Below, in pieces: positions 24,733-35,464 of a stretch of DNA of 64,000 nucleotides. Made by a program: the position numbers and the translations under genes. The DNA comes from Cercis canadensis. Taxonomy: Eukaryota; Streptophyta; Magnoliopsida; Fabales; Fabaceae. Numbering within the stretch: position 1 is the first letter of the stretch; every line of letters begins with the position of its first letter. The DNA lies in NCBI GenBank assembly GCA_003255065.1, contig QAOA01004151.1:537769-601768 (forward strand). Reading direction: 5' to 3'. A model generated the notes under the pieces. The model was not told where the DNA came from. It saw only the letters and a program-made list of their open reading frames with translations, and ran no database searches.

Positions 24733-25570
24733 GTTTGGTGGTTATGATCTTTTTCTTTTATTTTAGAGATGAAAGAAGATATTGTGAGTTTGTGGCTTGG
24801 TTAAGAATTTTATGCATGTGTTCTGTTGTAGCTTTAAGCCAATGCAAAGTGATAAAGCTGTAAACCATTTTCTTAATCTATGTAGAATGTTGTTAGTTGC
24901 TGCAGTTGGATTGATTATGCACTTCTGTACCTAACAAGAGAGAGATCTTAGCCTTCGATGACCCCATTCTTTTTATTTTATAGCAGTGAGATACTGTAAT
25001 ATAAGCATTCCTTGAACAAGAAACTAGCGATCTTCCACACTTACCCAGATTACTACTCACTGTCATGTTGAATCGAGGGGCCCCCTTCCAAACTGCATTG
25101 ATAAGTGATTAACAATTCTAACCTATATGACTAACATTGGACTGCAAAGAACCGGGGCGAGAAGCATTAAAACCTCAAAATCTCAACTAGGAAAAACACA
25201 CTGCACAAAAGAACCATTCTCTGCCCCAACAAGTATCCACAGACCCAAAAACACAACAATTCTCACCTATATTTCCACCAACTCAAAGTAGCTTCAAGCC
25301 TTCAAGTACTAAGTACTACACCAAGACCACATAACCAACCACCCTGTTTAGACTTGGTTACATATTGAACAGTTCAAGAATTGTAATAGATTCTGATAAA
25401 TACCCCAATATTTATTTTCATCTTTCTATAGCATAGATTTAGAGCAACAGGTACTTAAACAACTACCTTAACATAACAATATAGTAACTGAATTTTAGAT
25501 AAAATCGGTAACTGTCTTTACAATTTTAAGAAGAATACAATAAATCGGAAAGAAATAAGAAAGCATATAC

Positions 25571-25709
25571 CTAGAGGTGTCGTTATCGGGGTTGTGGCTT
25601 ATAACAATAGCGTAGTCACCAGAAGGCCTGGCAAAAACACCACGGTCACCAACATGGTGTTCAACGTTGCAGATGACAGCTCCTTCAGGGATGGATCTGA
25701 TGAAGAAAC
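25571..25709 (-). pseudogene. RPL8: Fragment of ribosomal protein uL2 (RPL8) exon fused to glucanase copy C
   Basis: This is the same RPL8 exon piece as in copy B, with the same joint to the glucanase linker and the same splice donor at its end (AG|GTATAT). The two joints are identical, so they come from one fusion that was then duplicated. Confidence 0.85.
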
Positions 25710-27441
25710 TGGCTTTGGTGATGGAGTAACAGGCGTTGGTGTTGGTGATTGAGTAACCGGCGTTGGCGTTGGGGATGGATTAACCGGAGATTGTGTCGTA
25801 TTCGGAGCCTTCAACCAAGAATCATATAGTTAATATTAATGAAAAAGTTGAGGTTCTCAAAACGTTCTTCCACACAAAATTATAATTTTGCTTGCTTCTA
25901 CGACAAGACTTTTAGAATAGAGATGTCTTGCTCCAGAATTACAAGAGAAGAATGTGTCCGTTTATGAAAATGTGGTTGTAAATAAATGAGAGAATCACCT
26001 GGCTACTCTGCTTGGTGAGGCCAGCATCATAGGTAATGGTTAGATCAGGGTTGAAAAGGCCAAAGGCTCGCTCAGAAGTTGGACCAGGTTTCAAGTCCTC
26101 ATCATAGAGAGCAAAGAGATATGTGTCTACAGATTTCCCTGGCATCAATGGAGTTCCAACCATGGAGCGAAGGTGGGCAATCAAATTACCATTGTAAGCC
26201 TTGGCATTCTCAACACTTGGTCCAACCTCGTTGCTGTCTCCTTTGTATGGCCAACCAGTCTCAGCTACCACAATCTCCACATTCTTAAACCCCAATGAAT
26301 CCAGTGCAGAACGAATACCATCCACCTGAAAATAAAATACAGCAAATCATTTCAAAGTCAATCTCCACATAATAGTGTAGTGTGCATTACTGCATTTCTC
26401 CCTCCACTTTTGTGAGCAACTGACCTGAGCATCGAACATGTTCATATACTTAATGTTGGTGTTTGCATCAAGTCGACCCGAGTTGGGTTGAAAAAGGCAA
26501 AAGGCTAAGGTATCAGGTCTTGGGTCGTCTCTGTAAGCAAAGTAAGGGTAAGGGTTTATAGCAAAAGGTGAACCGGTGGCATTGTTAAACCCCAGCAACC
26601 CCTTCAACACATTCTCAAAATCAGGGTGGAATCTTCCAGAAGATGGAGGTTCTGATTGCGCCAGCACAGCCATTGCATGGACGGTTGAGACCTTAATTTT
26701 CCCACCCAAAGATGCTGAATTGAGGGCATTTTGGACATTCTGCACCGCGGGGACCAGCTGGTCTATCAGATTCTGGTCCCCGAAGGTCATCACCTCGTTG
26801 CCGACAGTGATGAGGATGATCTTGCTGGCAGGGTAAAAGGGAATTACGTTGGCGTTGATCCAGTTTTTCGCGAAATTCGGGTCGGAAGCAAGTGCCGGTA
26901 TGTCACCGTTCGCCGCTCCGATCACGATTCCGATGTCGGTGTTCGCCAGAGCTTTGATTATAGCCGGGTCGGTCCCGTAGAGTCGGACCTTTTCGATGGA
27001 AGTGGATTGGAGAAGCTTTGCGGTGGCAGACGGCGGTGGGAGATTGTCGGCGACTTGTCCATAATTCACTCCAATAAATGATTCAGAATCTTTAAAAAAA
27101 AAAAAAAAAAAAGAAGAAAAAAGACAGTATAAGAATTAGACAAATAGATAGATTCGAACTTCGCTATTTTCTTTCTTGCATACTCACAAACAGACAAATC
27201 ATGTATATTCCCCTTTTTTTTTTCTAATGGATAGAACTGAATAACATTAATAAACAAATGAAGATTAATGCTTGAATAATCCAGAACACTTGAGGCCAAA
27301 ATTCTGGAAAAGGTTTCTAAAAGTGGGAAATTTTTTAATTGTAAACTGGTTTTAGATTGGTAGACACTTACTTGCGTAGTTAAATGCGAGAGAGAGAGCA
27401 AGAAACACAAGAATTGCAGAGGGAAAGGGGAAGATAGCCAT
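25599..27441 (-). CDS. Glucan endo-1,3-beta-glucosidase, copy C, open, with novel hydrophobic C-terminus
   Basis: Four exons join in phase: 27372-27441, 26425-27089, 25999-26325 and 25599-25808; 1272 nt, 423 residues. Signal peptide 1-23. GH17 catalytic residues E122 (TVGNEV) and E267 (VAETGWP) are present, and the domain is full length. Residues 355-387 are a Pro/Thr linker with one 9-residue repeat more than copy B. Residues 388-423 come from the RPL8 exon read in a shifted frame and end in [16 protein letters not shown], with small residues SSS before it. That layout resembles a GPI-anchor signal, which several plant GH17 enzymes have; anchoring is an inference. The CBM43 of copy A is absent. 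The intron 1 acceptor is preceded by a long T run on the minus strand. The frame is intact, so the gene may be active. Confidence 0.88.
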
Positions 27442-27578
27442 TGCTGAAGGAGAAAACATTCTGCTTTTGGGGAGAGCAAGTGAGCAGAGGGATATAAAGG
27501 CGGGAGAGGGACAACGCTAGAGGGTAAAACCGTCAAGCCAAATTTCAATCATGTTTGAAAAGGCGTAGCCGGGGAAGA

Positions 27579-27741
27579 GATCCAGTCATGTTAACTTGAG
27601 TTATGTTATTTAAATTTAAGCCGTCTATTCCATTTAAGGTCATTTCAACCATTAAAACACATTAATATTTAATGATTGAAATGAGCTTTAATAGAATAAA
27701 CGGCTCAGATCTAAACAATATAACTCAAGTGACATGACTGA
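27579..27741. mobile_element. Foldback MITE in the promoter of glucanase copy C
   Basis: The arms read CAGTCATGTTAACTTGAGTT and, complemented from the right, CAGTCATGTCACTTGAGTTA; AGCCGT lies inward on both sides. It belongs with the element at 1461-1557. Copies A and B lack it: their sequence passes directly from GGCGTAG to ACGTCATGTAG, so it inserted after unit 3 separated. It lies about 140-300 bases upstream of the copy C start codon. Confidence 0.65.
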
Positions 27742-28094
27742 AAATAAAACACATTAATATTTACGTCATCTAGATTGTAGAGAGATACTAAGCTGTAATG
27801 AACCGCCAAAATGTAAGCTTGGGTTCTTTGCATCTTCAAAAGTTACACGTCAATGGAATGACGTAAATATTCTTTTTGACTGTTATGACCTAAGCTAAAG
27901 TCCGTTCCGTACTTGAGTTCGGGATGACCGATTTGGCTCACGTGTAATTACATCAGTATATTATATTATATTAACATAATAAATATACATAATTTTTATA
28001 TTTTATTAAATATAAATATAATTTTTTTAAAAAAATAAACTTAAAAATAATTTATTTACATATATATTATTCACATTAATTATTTTTATATGAT

Positions 28095-28367
28095 ATGATA
28101 TACTATATAAATATCAAAAATATTTTAAAAAATCTCTTAAAAGATCTTTTATTTTTAATTCTTTAATTTACTACCAATAAAATATGGTTTATTAGAGTAC
28201 CGAAAAGAATACTTTATTAGCTGCAGACTAATGATATACTATATAAATATTAAAAATATTTAAAAAAATCTCTTAAAAGAACCTTTTATTTTTAATTCTT
28301 TAATTTACTACCAATAAACTATGGTTTATTAGAGTACTGAAAAGAATAGTTTATTAGCTGCAGACTA
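28095..28367. repeat. 136-bp sequence in two tandem copies
   Basis: Copy one is 28095-28230 and copy two 28231-28367. Both begin ATGATATACTATATAAATAT and end TTATTAGCTGCAGACTA. They differ at only a few positions, so the duplication is fairly recent. Confidence 0.85.
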
Positions 28368-29017
28368 ATGATTAATCTATATTTACCATCAAAATTTTGT
28401 TTCTTCTAATACCTACTAACACACACCTACACTGTTGGTGCTCAAAATCTTTAAATTTTTTTTTAAAATTAATTTATCTTTATTCCTTAGAAAATGAAAT
28501 ATGAGAACAGGTTAATTTAATAAACCCTTAAGAAGTGCAAAACAAAACAAAAAAGTGAACACATACAAAATGTAAAATTTTATATATTATTTTTTTAAAA
28601 TACTAACAGAGAGAGAAATAAGAATTTAAGAAGTGAAAAAAAAAGTGGTATACATTGATTATTAGTAGTTAATAAATTTAAAATTTAATATTTTTTTTAA
28701 TACTATCAATGAGATACCAAATAGTATATGAATATAAATATAAATCTATAGATATACATATCAAAGTTCAAAACTTCATCTTCTTGTTTGCTTTTTGTTC
28801 TTTATGCATTCTGTATGTTGCCTTTAGGTACTTATTAGTTCTAAGAATTGCTCTTCATATTCTTGGATTTTTACCTTAACCCAATGAAATAGAATATCAT
28901 ATATTAATCTACAAATTAATATCTAGAAATCACATAAGAAGTGGTTATTCAATTCAAGAAAGTGATTAATTTTCTTCTAGAATCCAATCTCTTGGGCTTA
29001 ATTAATAAATCACCCTA

Positions 29018-29492
29018 AACTTTGTTTGGGAGTTTGAAGTGAGGGGAAAGGAAATGAGAGGAGAGAAAAGAGATGGAAAGGAAGGGAAGGGAAATGGAGG
29101 GATTTTTTTTTTTCTCATTTATTTGGATGATTACAATGAGTAAAAATAAAGGAAAGGAAAAGTCCTATTGTAAAATATTTTTACTAGTTTACCCTTTATT
29201 ATTAAAATAGACATATTTAATATAAAATTAAATAATATAATACACTTATTGTGTGAGATATGGGTGAAGAATTTAAAAAAAAAATAAAGGGTATAATAAT
29301 CATTTTAACATATTTTCTCTCCATACCCATTGATTTAGAGAAACACAAAAATGGATCAAAAAATGAGTGCGAGTGTTGCATTTTACCCACTGATTTTCTC
29401 TCCTTTTTTAAGATAAATCTTCCAAACAAGGGAGAGAGAAATTTTATTCCTCTCATCTCCTTTTCTTTCCCCTCTAAAGTAACTCCCAATTT
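29018..29492. mobile_element. Tourist-like MITE (family of 44629-45462)
   Basis: The left end has TTTGTTTGGGAGTTTGAAG followed by purine-rich GGGGAAAGGAAATGAGAGG; the right end is pyrimidine-rich and ends near AACTCCCAATTTC. The interior (TTTGGATGATTACAATGAG, TTACTAGTTTACCCTTTATT) matches the members at 44629 and 61230. The right terminus is worn, so the exact end is uncertain. Confidence 0.6.
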
Positions 29493-30437
29493 CTAATTCA
29501 TTTCTATTTCTTATTTGGAATATTTTTCTATCTTAAACTCTGCAAGAGTAATAAAAGCATAGCATAACTCCTTAAAAAAGAAGTCCTCCTTGGAATATAC
29601 AACAAGCTATCTTACATATGCTCCTTTTGATTGTTACCAATTGTATTTGCAATGGAATCCCCTTTTCTTTTTTAGTTAAGGTAGATTTGGCCATAGATTG
29701 CCCCATTTTAACTTATCTTCAATTGTAAGCCAAAATTATGAAGTTATATAATAATACATAGATCAACATAATAGTCACATATAATTAATATATAATAACC
29801 AAATACCTTTTGGGACTAAAGATAAGTCAAAAAAAAAAAAAAGGAAAAGCAATGCCCGAACTGCTTTTTTTACTTCAATGCTAAGAAAGAAGAGTCTCTT
29901 AGTGGAACAAAAAGAGGTATGAACGATGCAGAAAGTAAAGCATTTCATTTTAGATGGCCCCCTTAAAAGCAGCTCCCTTGTATCAATTGTGGAATCTACC
30001 ATTAATTAATTTGCTTTTTGAACCAAAGTACTAAGACGAAAGATGGAGGAACTTTGAGAATGTTTGCACAAGTAATCTTCTACTTTTTAGCACCCAGCCC
30101 CACTACAAGAATATAACACAAAACGGGTAGAGCACTTGGGATCATCTGTCACATTAAGAAAAGGATCTTCTGCACTTGGGAATGTAACTTATAAATTATG
30201 TATTGGCCCCAGTTCCACTGCATTCTTTACTCCCCTCTCCTCTACCTGTTACATTAGGTAGAACTTAGAAGCATTTTAGAAAAAGAAAGGTTCAACTTGA
30301 GTCAAACAGTGAATGTAATTACCTGAACCAACAAATAAAAATGAAAAAGAATTGTGCATGTAATTCTATATAACTTTAGGTTTTAAAGATCAATGAAATT
30401 AATTTTAGAATATAGGTACTGTCAGAATTCGGTAGAG

Positions 30438-30442
30438 TAACG
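30438..30442. other. Empty insertion site for the gypsy-like LTR in unit 3
   Basis: Unit 3 reads CAGAATTCGGTAGAGTAACG and runs straight on into CTATCG, whereas units 1 and 2 carry about 0.8 kb of LTR-like sequence between two copies of TAGCG/TAACG. This fits either a pre-insertion site or an exact loss. Confidence 0.5.
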
Positions 30443-30837
30443 CTATCGTTTTTGGGTAACTTAGGAAATGACAAGTTTAGACTTCTTTTTTTTTTTTTTT
30501 TATGTGCTGAGGCAAAAAGAGGAGGCACAACCACATAAAAGCGCTGAGAAGCACAAGAAGGTACAAATTTTATTCTGGTGCTGCAGCTGAACTACATACA
30601 AATGTATGCCTGTTGTAGAGTTTGCATACTGATATGGGTGGAAAAGAAAAAAGTTACTGTTGTGTAGTGTTTTTAGGTTGGGCAATCACTTGATAATTAC
30701 AGCTATTGTTTGTGCATTAGTATTAGAAAATATTGGAAAGAATGAGGCTTTATTGCTTGAGTTTTAGCATTAAATCATTCAAATTAAGGCACTGGGCAGT
30801 ATTAATAGGCCTGTAAAACTTTTTATTATCTAATGTA

Positions 30838-31286
30838 TATTGATTATCATTTTGTCCGTGACATGGTGGCCAACAAAACGCTCCATGTCTCTCACATTTC
30901 ATCAAGCCATAAAGCTAGCTGACCTATTAACTAAACCTCTCTCAGGACCAAGACACAAGTTCCTTATGTTCAAGATTGGTGTCGTCCCTTCCTCCACCAT
31001 CTTGCGGGGGCATATTGGAGTAGTCAACACATGATCCCATAATAAATGAGTTTTAAAAATCTTATTATTTTGTTAGAGCTGTTATAGAAGTTGTTATAAT
31101 TAATTATTATTTGTTATAGAAGCTATTATTATTAGCTATTATCTTAATGTTGTAGCTGTTACACAAAATCAAAATTCAAATTTAGAATATTCCCTATATA
31201 AACTATAAGACTCCCATTGTATTTAAACATATACACATCAATGAAAATATTTGAGCCTTTTCTCATAACCTTTGTCATTCTTTACA
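30838..31286 (+). mobile_element. Ty1/copia 3' end fossil, unit 3
   Basis: RNase H tail, polypurine GCGGGGGCATAT, then an LTR from 31016 (TGGAGTAG) to 31286 (TTTACA). Same ancestral insertion as in units 1 and 2. A small LTR element has inserted a few bases past its end. Broken. Confidence 0.7.
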
Positions 31287-31299
31287 GTTTGTTGGTTAT

Positions 31300-31723
31300 T
31301 GTTATAATATGAGAAGTCTCACATTAGTTCTGCAAGCAATTGTGAGATGATACTTAAGTAGTGAAAGCACCCTCCCCGAATGAACTAGTCTTTTAGAGTG
31401 AGTTTTACCTTCGCAACTTAAGTTCTTAACATTGGTGCTTTCATTGAGAGACGGAAACGCAGCGGGAGGGGGCAACCTTGGAAAGGAACAACCAGGGAAA
31501 GGGCTACCTAGCAGACAAAGTATCAGCCACCCTAAGTGGGCAGCCAAGAGTGGGCCGTCCGTGGGTGTTCAGCTTCTCAAGGGGTGGATAATGTTATGAT
31601 ATGGGAAGTCCCACAACGATTCCACAAGCAATTGTAAGATGGTACTTAAGTAGTGAAGAGACCCTCCCTTAATAGACTAGTCTTTTGGGATAAGTTCTAC
31701 CTTCGTAGCTTGAGTTCCTAACA
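31300..31723 (+). mobile_element. TRIM-like miniature LTR element, 424 bp
   Basis: Two 132-bp direct repeats (31300-31431 and 31592-31723), each starting TGTTAT and ending CTAACA, flank about 160 bases. The inner part starts with TTGGTGCTTTCATTGAGAG, which sits where a primer binding site belongs, and ends with a purine run AAGGGGTGGATAA. The target duplication GTTAT is perfect. The two LTRs are only about 80% alike by eye, which suggests an old element. It encodes no protein. Units 1 and 2 have the uninterrupted target GGTGGTTATGATC. Confidence 0.85.
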
Positions 31724-32209
31724 GTTATGATCTTTTTCTTTTATTATGGAGATGAAAGAAGATATTGTGAGTTTGTGGCTTGGTAGGTCTATTAAACATC
31801 GTTGAGAATTTTATGCAAGTGTTCTGTTGTAGCTTTAAGCCAATGCAAAGTGATAAAGCTGTAAACCATTTTCTTAATCTATGTAGAATGGTGTTAGTTG
31901 CTACTGTTCGATTGATTACGCATGCAAGAGTTCTTTTAATTTTTGTGAGTGTGGGTAGGGTACTGTAGCCAATGAAATTGAATTCACTCTTGAGCAGAGC
32001 TGAAATTAGGATATGAAAAAAAAAAAAGTTATTTATTATCTTTTATTCCTTATTTGAAGGTTTGGGTGAAGCATTTCCTTTTCTAATGGCTTCTTGTGCA
32101 ACACTTGAGATTAGGAACATTGAATTAGAAGTCATTATTGATATCTTACAAATTTGTATACAATTCTATGTTTAGATTTCTTATCTAGTTTATTGAACTA
32201 ATGTTGCAG

Positions 32210-33887
32210 AGGTAATTGGAAAAGGAACTTGATCTGTATGGTGGGGTGCCGCCAACCACTGACTCAGAACCTGATGAAATTTATATGAGGATCGAGAAGA
32301 TAAGGAACAAATTGAATCTATTCCTGGTAAATTTTGAAAACTGCAGCCATTTTTATACAAGTTGTTTCTAAAATATACTAGAGTTGGATGAGTAGTAAAA
32401 AGTAGAGCTGTCAAACGGGCCAGCCCGCCCCGGCCCGCCTCGCCCCGCCTCAACCCGTCACCCAAACGGGGCGGGGCGGGCTGGCCCGCCATTTGGGCGG
32501 GTTGAGAAAACTTCAACCCAACCCAACCCACTATGGGTTGTGGGTTAGGCGGGCCAGCCCGCCAAAAAAAAAAACAGCAAATTAATGACTACTAACAATT
32601 TAAATCAATGTCAAATACCAAATCAATGATAAATAATTTTTCATCACATAATTCAAATTATTTAAGAGGACCAAAATTAATTAAATAGTCTAACAAAGTA
32701 ATAAACAATTATTAAAAAACAAGTCCAAGAAGATTAATACCAACATGACAACATAATTTTTATAATAAAGATTAGAAATTTAAAAAAAAAAAAAAATTTT
32801 GACAGGTGGGCCAGCCCGTCCCAACCCGCCCCGCCCCGCCACCAACCCATAACCCACAATCCAAACGAGGCGGGCTCAGAAACCCGCTTCCAAACGGGCC
32901 AGCAAAACCTTAACCCAACCCAACCCTTTTACATGGCGGGGCGGGCCAACCCATTTTGACAGCTCTAGTAAAAAGCCATTTTATTATTACTCTTGATTAC
33001 CTCGCAAGGTCTGTTGGCAGTGTTAGAGGCTGATTTAGCAGGGTTACAAAGACCTTTGAAAAGAAAGGGAAATAGTTGTTTTTGTAGTGTTTGGTAGTGC
33101 AGACCTGAAATGTTTGTGTGGCCTAACTGGTTGACCCAGTAAACTGGCCCATTCCAAAATAGCTAGAACAGTTTGAATTGTGCATTTTGCATGATTCAGG
33201 TCAATTCCATGTGTTTCCTGAACAATTATGGCCATCTGATTCAAGAGGCCAGTACAAATCCTTGGCACTCCATCTAAGTTTTCTTTAGTTTCAGAGACAA
33301 TATATAATTTTGACAACATTTGCTGCAATGATTATGGAGCATAATTCCCTGATTAATGGAAATAAACCGCTTGAGTGGTATGAAATAACTTACTAATTAT
33401 TCTCAAAGGAAGAAGTCATTTTAAGGAAGAAATTCAAGTAGTGCATCAACATTAACTGCCTATTGCCTCCCACCTTTTGTTGCCACTTTCAGCCATGAAA
33501 AGAATTTGGCTGCTGGCCAGCAATTACTACTGATTACTGAACATTTTTTTTTGGGGTTAAAATACCAGAAAATTGTTCCAGAATGTATCATTTCCTTAAG
33601 AAATGGTTTCTTTGAAGAAGAATTTCCTCTACCATGACACAATGGAGCCTAGAAATATTCTGGTCAACTCTGTTTTCACTCTCTAAATGCAACGCTCATG
33701 TAGTCGTTATACACTGTAGTATAAGGGACAAGATTTTGTAGTTTGCTCTGTAACACTAACACCAATGATTGCTTATTACTAAGTTGGTTACATTCATGCC
33801 TAATGCAGAAAACAATGGTTGAAGGAAAAGATTATTGTGAACGAAAAATCAACTTGCTGAAATCAAACTATGATCAACTTGTTGAGG
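32210..33887 (+). pseudogene. Two exons of an unidentified, probably coiled-coil, gene
   Basis: Exon-like block one, 32210-32326, ends at a GT donor; block two, 33809-33887, starts after TGCAG and ends at GGTAAG. Read in phase they give LEKELDLYGGVPPTTD, then EIYMRIEKIRNKLNLFLKTM and VEGKDYCERKINLLKS, a charged, probably helical protein. Just upstream of LEKELD the frame has a TAA, so block one is either damaged or starts further in. A basic exon-like stretch with a GTAAAC donor in the unit 1 and 2 flanks (about 15375-15456 and 23950-24030; a worn copy near 30512-30560) may be an earlier exon of the same gene. I do not recognise the family. A hAT element occupies the intron. Confidence 0.45.
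32403..32967. mobile_element. Non-autonomous hAT element, GC-rich, 565 bp
   Basis: Terminal inverted repeats TAGAGCTGTCAAA / TTTGACAGCTCTA and a perfect 8-bp target duplication GTAAAAAG on both sides are diagnostic for hAT. The subterminal regions are rich in CGGGCCAGCCCGCC-like and CAACCCAACCC repeats in both orientations, and the centre is AT-rich. It encodes no transposase. It lies in the intron of the unidentified gene. Confidence 0.92.
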
Positions 33888-34919
33888 GTAAGTTTTTTGA
33901 TGCAATATTGTTCTAAAGTGATATGCACTAGCTGTTTCTGTGACATTCTAGAGAGCATCATCTGGCACCTGTTAGACTTGATAATTATGAATATTGGCTA
34001 CTTTCCTATGAACTCTTGTCTTTGGTTAATTGAAAACTTTCCAAGTTAGGTTTTGTTCTTTGATATCACTTCCCAGTTACCAGTGTCGGAGACATTCAGA
34101 ATGCATATTGTACGCTTGCATTTGTATCCATTATAATTTTTTTTTTTTTTTTTTTTTNATAATTTTTTTTTTTTTTTTTGGTTTCAAGGGAGCACAATGC
34201 GCTAGAGAAAAGGAAAGGGAGTACATAAATAGAACCCTTAAACTATATCCATTATAAATTTAATTTTTGCCAATGGATAGAAACGGGCTTGACCTATTTC
34301 GAAACATTTTGAAAACGCACGATATAGGTTTGAAACTCTTTGAAATCTTTCTAACATGCTTTGAAACTCAACAAGTATATCTAATACATGCCAAAACTTT
34401 TTTTTTTTTTTTTAGTTTTTTTGAAATCAAGGTATATTTTATAACATTTGCAATAAAAGATGTAAAGAAAAGAAAAAGAAAGTGCACAATACTAATTTGA
34501 AGTGTCAAATTTTGAATACGTTCAACATGTGAGAAGAATTGAGTTTTAAAATCTGGCCCATTGTGAACAAGTTTACCATTTTCCACAAAGTCCTATGAAA
34601 TGTAAGCTTTTGCTAATGCTTGATTTGTTAGTTAAACTGTTTTTAAGTTTGTTTAAAAAATTAAATAAATTATATTTTATATTTAATAAAATATAAAAAT
34701 TATATATGTTTGTCATATCAGTGTAGTATAACATGTTCATGTAGTATCATAGAATCCCTGTTTAAAAATCAATAGCTTAATTTCCAATATCTTTGGAAGA
34801 GCCTAAAACTGAACATAGTGTTGCCACGTGTTTACTGTTGACCATTCATTAAAGCAAGATCAAAAAAATTAAAACAAGAATTACTCACTCAAGAATTTTG
34901 CTATATATTATAAAATATA
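33888..34919. other. Intergenic or intronic DNA with poly-T and an N
   Basis: Contains two poly-T runs separated by an N at 34158; the sequence ATAATTTTTTT occurs on both sides of the N, so a few bases may be counted twice. No gene seen. It could still be intron of the gene at 32210-33887, since the second block ends at a good donor. Confidence 0.5.
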
Positions 34920-35455
34920 AGTTTAAATGTACAACAGGTTTTATAATTTGAACAAATTTTGAATTAGGTTCTTATATTTTTTTTTTTCTTTTTTTGAGGT
35001 TCTTATAGTTTGAATTTTTTTTAATTGGGTCTCTGTCGTCACTCTTAGTTATAACTTCGTCAGTTTAGTGCTCATATGGTAAACGACTTGTCTATGTGAC
35101 AATAAAAGAAATTAACATGGTGCCAAAGTAGCACAAAAATTGTGTTCTATCTATCACTCCTCACTCTAATTTCCATCAATTTGGAAAAAATTGAGCCACT
35201 GCCTTGCATGTGCGTTTGATGGGTGGCAATTTGTGTGTCACTTTGGTGCCATGTAAACTTCATCTATTGTCACATGGAGAAGCCGTTTTCCATGTCAACA
35301 CTAAATTGACAGAGTTATAACCTGGGGTAATGGCAGGGACCTAATTAAAAAAAAATTCAAACTATAAGGATCCTAAAAGAGAAAAAAAAAAAAAAATTAT
35401 AGAGACTTGTTTCAAAATTCATCAAAACTATAGAGATCTATAGTACATTTAAACC
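34920..35455. mobile_element. Mutator-type foldback MITE with ~230-bp inverted repeats
   Basis: The left arm begins AGTTTAAATGTAC and the complement of the right arm begins GGTTTAAATGTAC. Inverted similarity extends about 230 bases through TTCTTATAGTTTGAATTTTT and TATGTGACAATA. A perfect 9-bp direct repeat TAAAATATA flanks the element (34911-34919 and 35456-35464), the length expected for Mutator-like elements, although this AT-rich word is weak evidence alone. Short unpaired centre, no coding capacity. Confidence 0.8.
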
Positions 35456-35464
35456 TAAAATATA

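Larger units (their letters stand above)
27946..29815. other. AT-rich stretch found only in unit 3
   Basis: Starts right after the conserved CACGTGT and ends where similarity to the unit 1 and 2 flanks resumes (AAAAGCAATGCCCGAACTGC). It holds a 136-bp tandem duplication and a Tourist-like MITE, described separately. No gene is visible. Confidence 0.6.
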
